The position numbers were made by a program, and so were the translations under genes. A stretch of 10,088 nucleotides of DNA from Planctomycetota bacterium (GTDB lineage: Bacteria > JAJVIF01 > JAPKYR01), in contig DAOVJF010000054.1 in NCBI GenBank assembly GCA_030673355.1, forward strand, positions 1 to 10,088. The letters are read 5' to 3'. Shown here in pieces: positions 1 to 5,781 of this stretch. The notes under the pieces are model-generated. The model searched no databases. It was not told the DNA's origin and worked only from the letters and a program-made list of their open reading frames with translations. How positions within the stretch are numbered: position 1 is the first letter of the stretch; each line of letters starts with the position of its first letter.

Positions 1-415
1 ACTCTCCGTAGAAAATTTCCGGATCGGTCATTGGCGTTGTCAGGATCGGGTCTTTTCGCTCATCGGTGAGGAGATCCTTCATCCTGTTCACGGTCAGTAT
101 CACCGAGGACCAGAACAGCCTGATTGCGATTGTCGCGATAGAAACCCCTATCAGGCCCAGGATTATGTAATTGACAATATTGTTCGATGTCCTGAGAGCT
201 TCGTACCCCCATCCGAAAGACATAAACGAGACTATAAATCCGACCCAGAATGTATGTGCCGCGTTGATGGCCGGATCGAGTCGCTTCCTAATGAGCCTCC
301 TCTGGAAAACCGGGTTCCAGAACATGGAGTGGAGGGCGGGGAAATATTTAACCCACCTGGGAATATAAACCCGGACAGCATGTTGTCTCGGTATGAGCGA
401 ATCCTGGATGAACAT
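1..415 (-). CDS. ABC-2-type transporter permease-like membrane protein (N-terminal part)
   Basis: This is an open frame read on the minus strand from an ATG at 415 to the window edge; 138 residues are visible and there is no stop, so the C-terminus is missing. Two hydrophobic stretches fit membrane helices (about residues 51-72 and 80-102). A basic patch after NPVFQRR (about 34-46) precedes the first helix. After the second helix comes LLTDERKDPILTTPMTDPEI (115-134), which resembles the cytosolic 'ER..T...LLTTPLS..EI..GK' segment that I associate with ABC-2-type exporter permeases. An ATPase partner would be expected beyond the left edge. A stop lies 15 codons upstream of the ATG with no other ATG between; the Shine-Dalgarno is weak (AGGCAGGCAGAG about 13 bases upstream). 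Codon quality and the membrane pattern make it clearly a gene; the family call is an inference from a short motif. Confidence 0.62.
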   Translation of the reverse strand, partial: MFIQDSLIPRQHAVRVYIPRWVKYFPALHSMFWNPVFQRRLIRKRLDPAINAAHTFWVGFIVSFMSFGWGYEALRTSNNIVNYIILGLIGVSIATIAIRLFWSSVILTVNRMKDLLTDERKDPILTTPMTDPEIFYGE

Positions 416-463
416 CGCGGTGCGGTTCTCTGCCTGCCTTTCGATAGATGTATGTAATTACAG

Positions 464-491
464 GTTATACAAATATGACATCCATGTCCAA
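464..491 (-). promoter_or_regulatory. Candidate sigma-70 promoter for the permease-like gene
   Basis: Reading the minus strand, TTGGAC (486-491) and TATAAC (464-469) are separated by 16 bases, about 50 bases upstream of the ATG at 415. The -10 element is good; the -35 is only partial. TGGACA one base further in is a better -35 match but gives a 15-base spacer. Confidence 0.4.
477..488. promoter_or_regulatory. Operator-like palindrome between -35 and -10
   Basis: GACATCCATGTC is a perfect 5-2-5 inverted repeat sitting inside the spacer and overlapping the -35 of the predicted leftward promoter. That is where a dimeric repressor would block RNA polymerase. No regulator gene is visible next to it and a 5-base arm can arise by chance. 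Confidence 0.25.
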
Positions 492-601
492 CAAAAGTTG
501 CCGGTTTCGATTCTCTGTATCCAGACGCGTGCTTGTCGACGTAAATCACAAATAAAAAAAAACGCGTGGCGGCGATCTAAACGGGTGGCGTTGACAAGCT
601 C

Positions 602-661
602 AGTGAGACATCTCCATCACGCAAGCCTCGAAAATCTCCGCGTCGAACGTGCTTGTCGACG
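602..661 (+). repeat. 60-base direct repeat, copy 1
   Basis: Sixty bases identical to 738-797. The segment holds AGTGAGACATCTCC at its start and CGAACGTGCTTGTCGACG at its end, the latter able to form a small CGTCGA/TCGACG hairpin. Confidence 0.85.
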
Positions 662-737
662 TAAATAAATTCTAAATATATTCAATCATTTTTTTGTTTA
701 TCTTAATAACAACTAAACGCGTGGCGTCGTCAAGCTG

Positions 738-797
738 AGTGAGACATCTCCATCACGCAAGCCTCGAAAATCTCCGCGTCGAACGTGCTTGTCGACG
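738..797 (+). repeat. 60-base direct repeat, copy 2
   Basis: Identical over 60 bases to 602-661 and offset by 136 bases. It ends 12 bases before the -10 element of the ruvX promoter, so the last repeat boundary is part of that upstream region. Confidence 0.85.
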
Positions 798-805
798 AAT
801 ATCAG

Positions 806-814
806 TGCTATAAT
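806..814 (+). promoter_or_regulatory. Extended -10 promoter for ruvX-yqeG
   Basis: TGCTATAAT is a perfect -10 hexamer with the TGn extension, 28 bases before the ruvX ATG. No good -35 exists at 16-18 bases; TTGTCG at 789-794, inside the repeat, is the nearest resemblance but is too close (14 bases). Confidence 0.6.
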
Positions 815-842
815 AAAATTATCAACGGGAGGAGGCTGCCAA

Positions 843-1286
843 ATGCGTATCCAGCGCTACATGGGAGTCGATTACGGCGAGAAAAGAATCGGTCTGGCTA
901 GAGCCGATGACGAATTAATGATGGCCGTACCCCATCGGGTTTACGTGCTTGGTGACGATTTTCAGGAAGACCTGGAATACCTCGCGATATATATCAAGAC
1001 GGAAGCTGATGCGATTATCATGGGGCTTCCATTAACTAAGGAAGGCACCGAGGGTCAGATGTGCGAGAAGGTCCGGGATTTCGCAAGAGAGTTACAGTTC
1101 CTCACCGACCTCCCTGTGCATTTCCAGGATGAAAGGTTTTCCACACGCGCGAACGAAGGACTCCTGCAGGGGATGCGCACCGAGGATCGTAAAAAACTGG
1201 TTGACGCTCTCGCGGCGGCGGGTATACTTCAAACCTGGCTTGATAAAACAAAGTCAATACGCCAAATGGGCGCGTCCAGGGACTAA
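843..1286 (+). CDS. ruvX: RuvX/YqgF family putative Holliday junction resolvase / pre-16S rRNA nuclease
   Basis: A 147-residue cytoplasmic RNase H-fold nuclease. The YqgF/RuvX family is tied to 5' maturation of 16S rRNA and was originally proposed as a Holliday junction resolvase. Visible motifs in family order are GVDYGEKRIGLA near the N-terminus (catalytic Asp10), IIMGLPLTKEGTEGQ (58-72), the QDERFST motif (Asp96, Glu97, Arg98) and KLVDALAAAGILQTWLD at the C-terminus (Asp121). Length is normal for the family. The start is the ATG at 843, preceded by GGGAGGAGG seven bases upstream; reading further upstream would put the N-terminus inside the intergenic repeat, from a TTG at 789, and is rejected. 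It is first in an operon with the yqeG-type gene 7 bases downstream, transcribed from an extended -10 promoter. Confidence 0.93.
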   Translation: MRIQRYMGVDYGEKRIGLARADDELMMAVPHRVYVLGDDFQEDLEYLAIYIKTEADAIIMGLPLTKEGTEGQMCEKVRDFARELQFLTDLPVHFQDERFSTRANEGLLQGMRTEDRKKLVDALAAAGILQTWLDKTKSIRQMGASRD

Positions 1287-1293
1287 ACCAGTA

Positions 1294-1809
1294 GTGAGCG
1301 CATATCCCGATTACAGATACCCATCACTTGCCGATATTCCAATCGAAGAATTCGCCCTCCGTGGAATCAAGGGCGTGCTACTCGACCTCGACAATACGTT
1401 GATCGCGTATGGTGAGTACGATCGCGTGCCCGATGAGAACCGTCAATGGCTCGACCGCGCGGAAAAATCCGGCGTGAAATGTATTCTCTACTCGAACGCA
1501 ACCCAGAGAAAAATTACCAAACTTGAAAAATTAACAGGCCTTGCAGGGGTCCCGAAAGCCTACAAGCCCTCAACGAAGGAAATATCGAAAGCCCTTAAAA
1601 TTCTTGACGCAACGCGGGAAGAGGTTCTCATGGTCGGCGACCAGTGGTGTACGGACATTCTGAGCGGTTATTTCGCGGGGATAGTGACAATCCTTGTCGA
1701 GCCGATGACACCTAAGGACTGGTGGGGCACGAAGATACTGAGGATGATCGAGATGTTCGCGATCGCCGACCGCCGCCCATGGAGCCGCGCAAAACCAAAA
1801 TTCGATTGA
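1294..1809 (+). CDS. yqeG: YqeG family HAD-IIIA phosphatase
   Basis: A 171-residue HAD-superfamily hydrolase, close to the usual length of YqeG proteins. All four HAD motifs are visible: motif I DLDNT (Asp31 nucleophile, Asp33), motif II YSNAT (Ser67), motif III KPS (Lys91) and motif IV GDQWCTD (Asp116, Asp121). The order, the absence of a large cap and the IPIEEFALRGIKGVLLDLDN opening match the YqeG / PGP-phosphatase (GEP4-like) branch. The eukaryotic relative dephosphorylates phosphatidylglycerophosphate; the bacterial substrate is not settled. The start is GTG at 1294, with a modest AGGGA 11 bases upstream inside the end of ruvX. No in-frame ATG exists until well past the active site, and an upstream start would overlap ruvX heavily with unrelated residues. 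It is probably co-transcribed with ruvX and ended by the hairpin at 1818. Confidence 0.9.
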   Translation: MSAYPDYRYPSLADIPIEEFALRGIKGVLLDLDNTLIAYGEYDRVPDENRQWLDRAEKSGVKCILYSNATQRKITKLEKLTGLAGVPKAYKPSTKEISKALKILDATREEVLMVGDQWCTDILSGYFAGIVTILVEPMTPKDWWGTKILRMIEMFAIADRRPWSRAKPKFD

Positions 1810-1817
1810 TGATTCCG

Positions 1818-1861
1818 ATAGGGGGACACCTGCATTCGGGGACGAATGAGGTGTCCCCTAT
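1818..1861 (+). terminator. Strong hairpin after yqeG, probable terminator
   Basis: It starts 8 bases after the yqeG stop. The arms ATAGGGGGACACCT and AGGTGTCCCCTAT pair over 13 bases with one bulged G, and inside them CATTC pairs with GAATG around a GGGGAC loop. The following U-tract is poor (TTTCCTAT), so termination may be partly factor-dependent or the hairpin may mainly protect the 3' end. Confidence 0.6.
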
Positions 1862-1903
1862 TTCCTATAATATCCTTTAAACCTAGCGGCGCGTCTAATC
1901 AAA

Positions 1904-1948
1904 AAATCCGGTGGCGCCTCTACAATCGCGAAGCGATTTTAGAGGTGG
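1904..1948. repeat. CCGGTGGC-type hairpin element, copy 1
   Basis: AAATCCGGTGGCGCC (1904-1918) runs into a hairpin: CCTCTA, one mismatch, AATCGC (1917-1929), loop GAA, then GCGATT, one mismatch, TAGAGG (1933-1945). On the minus strand the layout is hairpin followed by GCCACCGGATTT. The lead sequence recurs at 2695-2709 with one mismatch in 15 bases. No protein-coding signal is evident here. Confidence 0.55.
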
Positions 1949-1990
1949 TTCATCTTATGGTGACTCCCCTCACCCGATCCAAATATCACA

Positions 1991-2038
1991 TCCGGGTGGC
2001 CGGTACAAGCGGAGCGAAAGCGTAGCTTGTGCCGGACC
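1991..2038. repeat. CCGGTGGC-type hairpin element, copy 2, GAAA tetraloop
   Basis: TCCGGGTGGC (1991-2000) opens the element. The stem pairs GG-CCGG-T-ACAAGC (1998-2010) with GCTTGT-G-CCGG-A-CC (2025-2038), and an inner GC/GC pair closes a GAAA loop (2016-2019). CGGGTGGC followed four bases later by ACAAGC also appears in the repeat array (582-599; 14 of 18 positions equal), so the two repeat classes may be related. The rest of 1862-2090 shows no gene. Confidence 0.5.
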
Positions 2039-2093
2039 TTTCATCCACTTACGTCTCATTTCATTCCTGACTAGCACCCGGGTAACAGTTTTG

Positions 2094-2102
2094 TGGTAAA
2101 AT
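2094..2102 (+). promoter_or_regulatory. Extended -10 promoter for the AT-rich gene
   Basis: TGGTAAAAT, an extended -10 with five of six hexamer bases, lies 61 bases before the chosen ATG at 2164. No recognisable -35 is present. Confidence 0.4.
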
Positions 2103-2163
2103 TTCCAGCGTTATGAGTCAGGGAATTAAGCAGGGAACAGAGCCTTTCACCCGGAGGTTAGAA

Positions 2164-2679
2164 ATGCCATCGAAATATGAATTTAAAACTCAAATTTCAA
2201 CTGGATATTTAATCTACGGAATTCTTGTTATGATCAGTGTTTTTACTTATTTCTTTGTTCAAGGAAAATTGAATTTCGAAAATAATACGCCACAAATGTG
2301 GGCAGTTGTCATATTTTGTATATATATAACATATAACCTTATGCATGAGCCAACTTCGCAACTGAAAGCATTTTTTGATCACGTAATAATTTCAGGGACA
2401 GGTTGGCAATTTAATCATAAAATTCCAAATGAATTTATAATTAGTCTTCAATCTGTAACTAATGCACCATTCAAAGACTACTGGTTTTTACCTCTGCTGT
2501 TTGTCAATAGTAAGTATGGATGGAAGCCGGGAAGCAAATGGTATCTCTGGATTCCATCCCATTTCATATTCTTTAATGATAATGCAATAGCAATTGAAAC
2601 AACTGATAGGAAATTCTTAATAGCCTGTCCAGATCCTGATACAGCAGTTAAAAAACTACGGGAAATTATTGGCTTGTGA
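2164..2679 (+). CDS. Small membrane protein, probably with a bacterial PH-like domain
   Basis: A 171-residue protein. Two hydrophobic helices near the N-terminus (about residues 14-32 and 44-61) are followed by a soluble part with a strand-rich pattern: FDHVIISGTGW, IPNEFIISLQSV, then NAIAIETTDRKFLIACPDPD and a final helix AVKKLREII. Such endings ('..I.IET..R.Y.I...DP..~~..L') are typical of bacterial PH-like membrane proteins of unknown function, so I infer that fold; I see no catalytic motif. The start is ATG 2164 because GGAGG lies six bases upstream; ATG 2113 would add 17 residues but has no ribosome site. Two counted 60-base lines give 25% GC, against 55% for a line of yqeG. The gene is bracketed by similar hairpin repeats, so recent acquisition is plausible. 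Confidence 0.7.
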   Translation: MPSKYEFKTQISTGYLIYGILVMISVFTYFFVQGKLNFENNTPQMWAVVIFCIYITYNLMHEPTSQLKAFFDHVIISGTGWQFNHKIPNEFIISLQSVTNAPFKDYWFLPLLFVNSKYGWKPGSKWYLWIPSHFIFFNDNAIAIETTDRKFLIACPDPDTAVKKLREIIGL

Positions 2680-2694
2680 GGTGTATTAGACTGT

Positions 2695-2712
2695 AAATCC
2701 GGTGGCACCACC
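2695..2712. repeat. CCGGTGGC-type element, copy 3
   Basis: AAATCCGGTGGC here repeats exactly at 1904-1915, on the other side of the AT-rich gene, and the match continues to 15 bases with one mismatch. The GGTGGCACCACC part (2701-2712) is itself an inverted repeat and may act as a weak 3'-end hairpin between the two convergent genes. Confidence 0.5.
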
Positions 2713-2749
2713 AGATTCAAATAGATAATTTTAACTAAATTAAAGTTTA

Positions 2750-5392
2750 TTAAAGCAATGGATCCCCTCTCTGAATCCTGATTTCCCATGACCGGGTTAC
2801 GGTTCCGGTCAGACCGGTCAGGCCTTCGGGGATATCAATCGTGTCCGTACCCGCAATCCTCGCGTCACCGACATCAGACACTGTAATTTCACCTTCAAAC
2901 ACGTTAGCGGGTCCAATCGACTCAAGCCAGTTGAATACTGCCGGAGGAGCGTCGCCCGAGACATAACCGTAATGATGGTCGCCGATGGCAAGATAATATG
3001 TTCTGGATACCGACCTGGTTTCTATCGGTGATGTGGTCGTGATTGTGTACGACATTGTACGAGGGTCGCAGTCTGTGGTCACAGTGTAATGCCCCGACTC
3101 ATCCACCTCTATTTCGATCCTCGCAAGGCCGTCTCCCACTCCCTGGGCAACCGAAGTGATTGTTCCGCCCGGCATACCCCCAATCGGAGGGATTTCCAAG
3201 ACGAGGGGGGTACTAGTCAGCTCCCACTCGTGTGAATGGATGTAGTCTTCGGATGAAGACGGATTACCGGATTCCATCAGGACATATTCCTCAACTGTAA
3301 GAGTCATGGACGATCCTGCGATATTGTTTTGAACGGTGGCTTCGATAAGAATGAACCCGTTGTAGCAGAGAGGGCTGATGACGCTGAAATCATCGGACGC
3401 ATCAAAATTATCCGATTCGCTGCCGTCGGGATTGAACCAGCCATCGAGATCCACATCCTCGCAGCCGTCGTTCACTCCATCATTATCCGCCCGATCGTTA
3501 TCCGGGTCGAGTTCTTTCGCCACGCCGTCACCGTCGATGTCCCTTTCACGAAGGTTGTAGCTGCTGTCCGGATTAAAGAGGTAGCCGTACATATCTTCCA
3601 TATCATTTAAGCCATCGGCATCGGAGTCCGGATCATTCGGGTCGGTATCGAAACGGTGGATCTCATCGAAATCCACGAGATAATCGCCATCGGAATCCAT
3701 TGAAACCTCAGGCTCATCGCACCGTACGGGCCGTCCCGATGTGGGAGGAAAGCAGAAATAGTTAGTGGGAACTAAAGTTCCGGCGGTGCCCGACCAGGCG
3801 TAAAAGTCGTTTATCAGCGGGTCAATAATGTGGACGGAGTTATGTAATGTGCCATCTTCACGACGGACGATCGCGTAGCCATCGATCAGGGTCGAGTGGC
3901 CGGGGACATTCATGATCACAGGCCGCCCGGCATCGATTAAATCCCTTATGCTGTCCATGTCGGACGGGTCCTCATCATCGAAGGTTGAGTCACTGGAGCC
4001 CACGGTCCGGGCGGACCCTGACGGCTGGTTATAAATCCACTCGAGGGCAAGGTTTATTCCGGAATAATAAGTCCCAAGGCCGTGAGCGAGATCGCGGAAC
4101 GGGTCGCCCACATGTCCTGCTTCGCGTGTGTCGCGCGATGCGACCCCGGCTTCCTCGAAAATGTAATATGTGATCCGGTCCTGGCTTAGATTGCATCCGC
4201 CCATCGATGCGATCATCGCAAGGCATGCGCGCGAACAGTAACAGTTGTTGTGACCGCCGGAGTAAAGGCTTTCGGAATGCGGATCCTCCCATGGGTAATC
4301 ACCCCGTTCGGGGCAGCCGTCGAGGCAGACCATATCTGTGTCCTTGTGCTGGAAAATATGCTCGATACCCAGCAGCCCGACTGCCAGAAGCGTCTCGTCG
4401 CTTCCGACGAGCAGACCCGATGGGGGTTCAACTTCGCCCCCTCCCTTCATTGAAGCAAGTAACCGGTCGTCTTTTATTGGTAACTGGGATAAAAATTCAC
4501 TTGCCGCTATCATCTCATCGATATCGAACGGCAGCACAGTAAATTCCTGAGACTGGAACCATTCGCTTATCACCGGTGACTCAATTCGAACGCGCCAGTG
4601 GTATGAACCTCGGGGCAGGTCGTTAACCGGGATGTAATGCTCAGTGGTGGTTTCATCGATTACGATGTCAGCAAAACCTGGGTCTTCGCATATTTGAAAG
4701 GTGAACTCCCGCGCCCATGTAAGGCCGCTGACTGCGAGATAAAGGTCGGATGCCAGTTCGCTTCCGGACTGGGGGGTAAAATAAGTTGGACCGGGGGGCG
4801 GGTTTGGTTCGCCGGGACTTGCGGATTGTTCCGATCGGATTCTCCAGTGGTCTGAACCGACTGGCGTGCCCGGGATTGAACGCCATTCGTACGGGATACG
4901 GATGCATACGTCGCCGGGCGAGAAAATAGGCTGGTCGTCGCGGTAGACTGCTATTTCCGGCCATAATGGGGCACCAGGGGAAAACTGGCGCACTGGATTT
5001 GGAGGTGGCGATCCCCATGAGATTGAGTCGACCGGACCGGATGAGCTGAGCAGGATGCATCCATCGCCAGCGGAATTCAAGAGATTTTCGGCGTTCAGTC
5101 TAAGCTCGTGGACATCGCCTTGTGAAACATCGCCTGAATTGGCGGGGAAGGTGTACGAGAATCCCGAGTAAAATTCGATAGTCCAGCCGTCCAGTTCTAC
5201 AGGTCTGTCGGTTGGGTTAATAATTTCAATCCAGTAAATATTATCCAAGGGCCACGCGCTGATTTCGTTGAGCAGGAGGATATCATCGGGTACGGCTAGA
5301 ATTACATTCTGGCTTCCCGGTTTAGAGGGTAAGAATGGAAAGGAGAATGTTAAACAGGTAAAGACCAGAAACGAAATAATATAGCGATGCAT
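2750..5392 (-). CDS. Secreted multidomain protein with C39-like cysteine peptidase and TSP3 repeats
   Basis: An 880-residue exported protein. A signal peptide covers about residues 1-33. Then come a lamin-tail domain (about 35-190; WIEIINPTDRPVELDGWTI), an FN3-like domain (about 200-290; DLPRGSYHWRVR), a papain-like C39-type peptidase (about 345-550), calcium-binding thrombospondin type 3 repeats (about 565-670; DSDGDYLVDFDE, DSDADGLND, DIDGDGV) and an unrecognised C-terminus (670-880). CSRACLAMIASMGG aligns with the C39 'CGPASLAM' motif, making Cys386 the likely nucleophile, with His499 (PGHSTLIDGY) and Asp524 (IIDP) completing a triad. Several more cysteines (356, 360, 384, 390, 400) crowd the site. 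The start at 5392 has AAAGGAGGAG just upstream; an in-frame extension to 5545 lacks a signal peptide and runs through the promoter and a repeat fragment. The substrate is unknown. Confidence 0.85.
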   Translation of the reverse strand: MHRYIISFLVFTCLTFSFPFLPSKPGSQNVILAVPDDILLLNEISAWPLDNIYWIEIINPTDRPVELDGWTIEFYSGFSYTFPANSGDVSQGDVHELRLNAENLLNSAGDGCILLSSSGPVDSISWGSPPPNPVRQFSPGAPLWPEIAVYRDDQPIFSPGDVCIRIPYEWRSIPGTPVGSDHWRIRSEQSASPGEPNPPPGPTYFTPQSGSELASDLYLAVSGLTWAREFTFQICEDPGFADIVIDETTTEHYIPVNDLPRGSYHWRVRIESPVISEWFQSQEFTVLPFDIDEMIAASEFLSQLPIKDDRLLASMKGGGEVEPPSGLLVGSDETLLAVGLLGIEHIFQHKDTDMVCLDGCPERGDYPWEDPHSESLYSGGHNNCYCSRACLAMIASMGGCNLSQDRITYYIFEEAGVASRDTREAGHVGDPFRDLAHGLGTYYSGINLALEWIYNQPSGSARTVGSSDSTFDDEDPSDMDSIRDLIDAGRPVIMNVPGHSTLIDGYAIVRREDGTLHNSVHIIDPLINDFYAWSGTAGTLVPTNYFCFPPTSGRPVRCDEPEVSMDSDGDYLVDFDEIHRFDTDPNDPDSDADGLNDMEDMYGYLFNPDSSYNLRERDIDGDGVAKELDPDNDRADNDGVNDGCEDVDLDGWFNPDGSESDNFDASDDFSVISPLCYNGFILIEATVQNNIAGSSMTLTVEEYVLMESGNPSSSEDYIHSHEWELTSTPLVLEIPPIGGMPGGTITSVAQGVGDGLARIEIEVDESGHYTVTTDCDPRTMSYTITTTSPIETRSVSRTYYLAIGDHHYGYVSGDAPPAVFNWLESIGPANVFEGEITVSDVGDARIAGTDTIDIPEGLTGLTGTVTRSWEIRIQRGDPLL

Positions 5393-5417
5393 AGACTCCT
5401 CCTTTAACGGATTCGGT

Positions 5418-5426
5418 ATTGTATCA
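5418..5426 (-). promoter_or_regulatory. Extended -10 promoter for the C39-like gene
   Basis: On the minus strand TGATACAAT (TGn plus TACAAT) lies 25 bases upstream of the ATG at 5392, giving a leader of roughly 20 bases that contains the strong ribosome site. No convincing -35. Confidence 0.5.
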
Positions 5427-5482
5427 CGGATTTTTTTGAATGAAGTATCGGAAGTGGTGGGGGGAATCATTTTGCCTTTGGA

Positions 5483-5500
5483 CATCGACAAGCACGTTCG
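5483..5500 (-). repeat. Fragment of the dispersed hairpin repeat
   Basis: Read on the minus strand this is CGAACGTGCTTGTCGATG, matching 17 of 18 bases of the end of the 60-base repeat (644-661 and 780-797). The rest of the unit is not recognisable. It lies about 60 bases upstream of the C39-like gene's -10 element, inside the rejected N-terminal extension. Confidence 0.6.
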
Positions 5501-5527
5501 AAACAGCCTCATAGATATGAAATATGC

Positions 5528-5559
5528 AAAAATAAATCCCGGCAAGTGAGACGTCGGGT
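5528..5559 (-). terminator. Possible intrinsic terminator after the nucleotidyltransferase operon
   Basis: On the minus strand CCCGAC pairs with GCCGGG (six pairs including one G-U, nine-base loop) and is followed by ATTTATTTTT. It sits 39 bases past the stop of the small gene at 5598 and before the C39-like promoter. The stem is short. Confidence 0.35.
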
Positions 5560-5597
5560 TGCGAGACCACGCTCCCCCTGAAAGTATATATCCGTAT

Positions 5598-5753
5598 TCA
5601 GATTTTCCAGGCTCTTTTAGGCTTTCTTCCTGCTGCCTTTGCCAAAGAAATATCTATCTTCTGAAGTTCAGCAATAATACTCACCTTTTCCGGGAACGGA
5701 AGATTGGCCAGCTTAACACGGTGCGCGAGTTTCGCTCTGGCAATTCTTTCCAT
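5598..5753 (-). CDS. Small basic protein paired with the nucleotidyltransferase (putative antitoxin or partner)
   Basis: A 51-residue basic protein, MERIARAKLAHRVKLANLPF then EKVSIIAELQ and a Lys/Arg-rich tail. Predicted mostly helical. The 'AK.AHR..LA.LPF.EK..I...LQ' pattern resembles short proteins I recall next to nucleotidyltransferases of this type, where they look like a cognate partner; that is memory, not a search. I chose ATG 5753 because AGGA lies seven bases upstream. The alternatives are ATG 5768, or ATG 5804 (68 residues), which would overlap the upstream gene by 23 bases but has no good ribosome site. It is the second gene of a two-gene operon, 28 bases after the nucleotidyltransferase stop, or overlapping it if the longer start is used. 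Whether it neutralises its neighbour is inference. Confidence 0.6.
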   Translation of the reverse strand: MERIARAKLAHRVKLANLPFPEKVSIIAELQKIDISLAKAAGRKPKRAWKI

Positions 5754-5781
5754 CCCAATATCCTGCATGTGATCTTTACTT

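Larger units (their letters stand above)
528..797 (+). repeat. Tandem array of a dispersed hairpin repeat (two units, three boundary motifs)
   Basis: The motif GCTTGTCGACG occurs at 531-541, 651-661 and 787-797. Between successive copies lies an AT-rich spacer, then ACGGGTGGCGTTGACAAGCT (581-600) or ACGCGTGGCGTCGTCAAGCT (717-736), then a conserved tail with GACATCTC and CGTCGAACGT leading into the next motif. In each unit the GACAAGC/TCAAGC end is the near-perfect reverse complement of GCTTGTCGACG (531-541 with 589-599; 651-661 with 725-735; one mismatch each), so each unit can fold into a long-range hairpin with a variable AT-rich loop. Related sequence occurs at 5483-5500 (minus) and 9997-10088 (plus). 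No transposase is present, so this is a short interspersed, MITE- or REP-like element of unknown type. Confidence 0.75.

Noticed and set aside
232..668. Several overlapping open frames on both strands at the left end
   Set aside because: They overlap the permease-like frame antisense or translate the repeat array, and none gives a plausible protein.
528..797. CRISPR array
   Set aside because: Only two to three copies, unequal unit lengths (120 and 136 bases), spacers are not spacer-like, and there is no cas gene.
528..797. Integron attC sites
   Set aside because: The arms do not fit the GTTRRRY / RYYYAAC core consensus (GTTGACA breaks it), there is no integrase, and no cassette gene lies between the units.
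789..842. TTG start for ruvX adding 18 residues
   Set aside because: The extension is translated repeat and promoter sequence; ATG 843 has GGGAGGAGG upstream and begins just before the conserved GVDYG motif.
1917..2038. tRNA or other known structured RNA gene from the hairpins
   Set aside because: The two hairpins do not form a cloverleaf, there is no acceptor stem or T-loop signature, and they look like repeats.
2113..2163. Upstream ATG for the AT-rich gene
   Set aside because: No ribosome site at 2113, while GGAGG sits six bases before ATG 2164.
3329..4855. Open frames antisense to, or in other minus-strand frames of, the C39-like gene
   Set aside because: Low-complexity, arginine- and serine-rich translations that mirror the real coding frame.
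5393..5545. 51-residue N-terminal extension of the C39-like protein
   Set aside because: It has no signal peptide, crosses the promoter and the repeat fragment, and the inner ATG at 5392 has a strong ribosome site followed by a proper signal peptide.
5541..5575. Possible second degenerate fragment of the dispersed repeat (AAGTGAGACGTC)
   Set aside because: The similarity to AGTGAGACATC is only about ten bases and is on the opposite strand to the fragment at 5483-5500; chance cannot be excluded.
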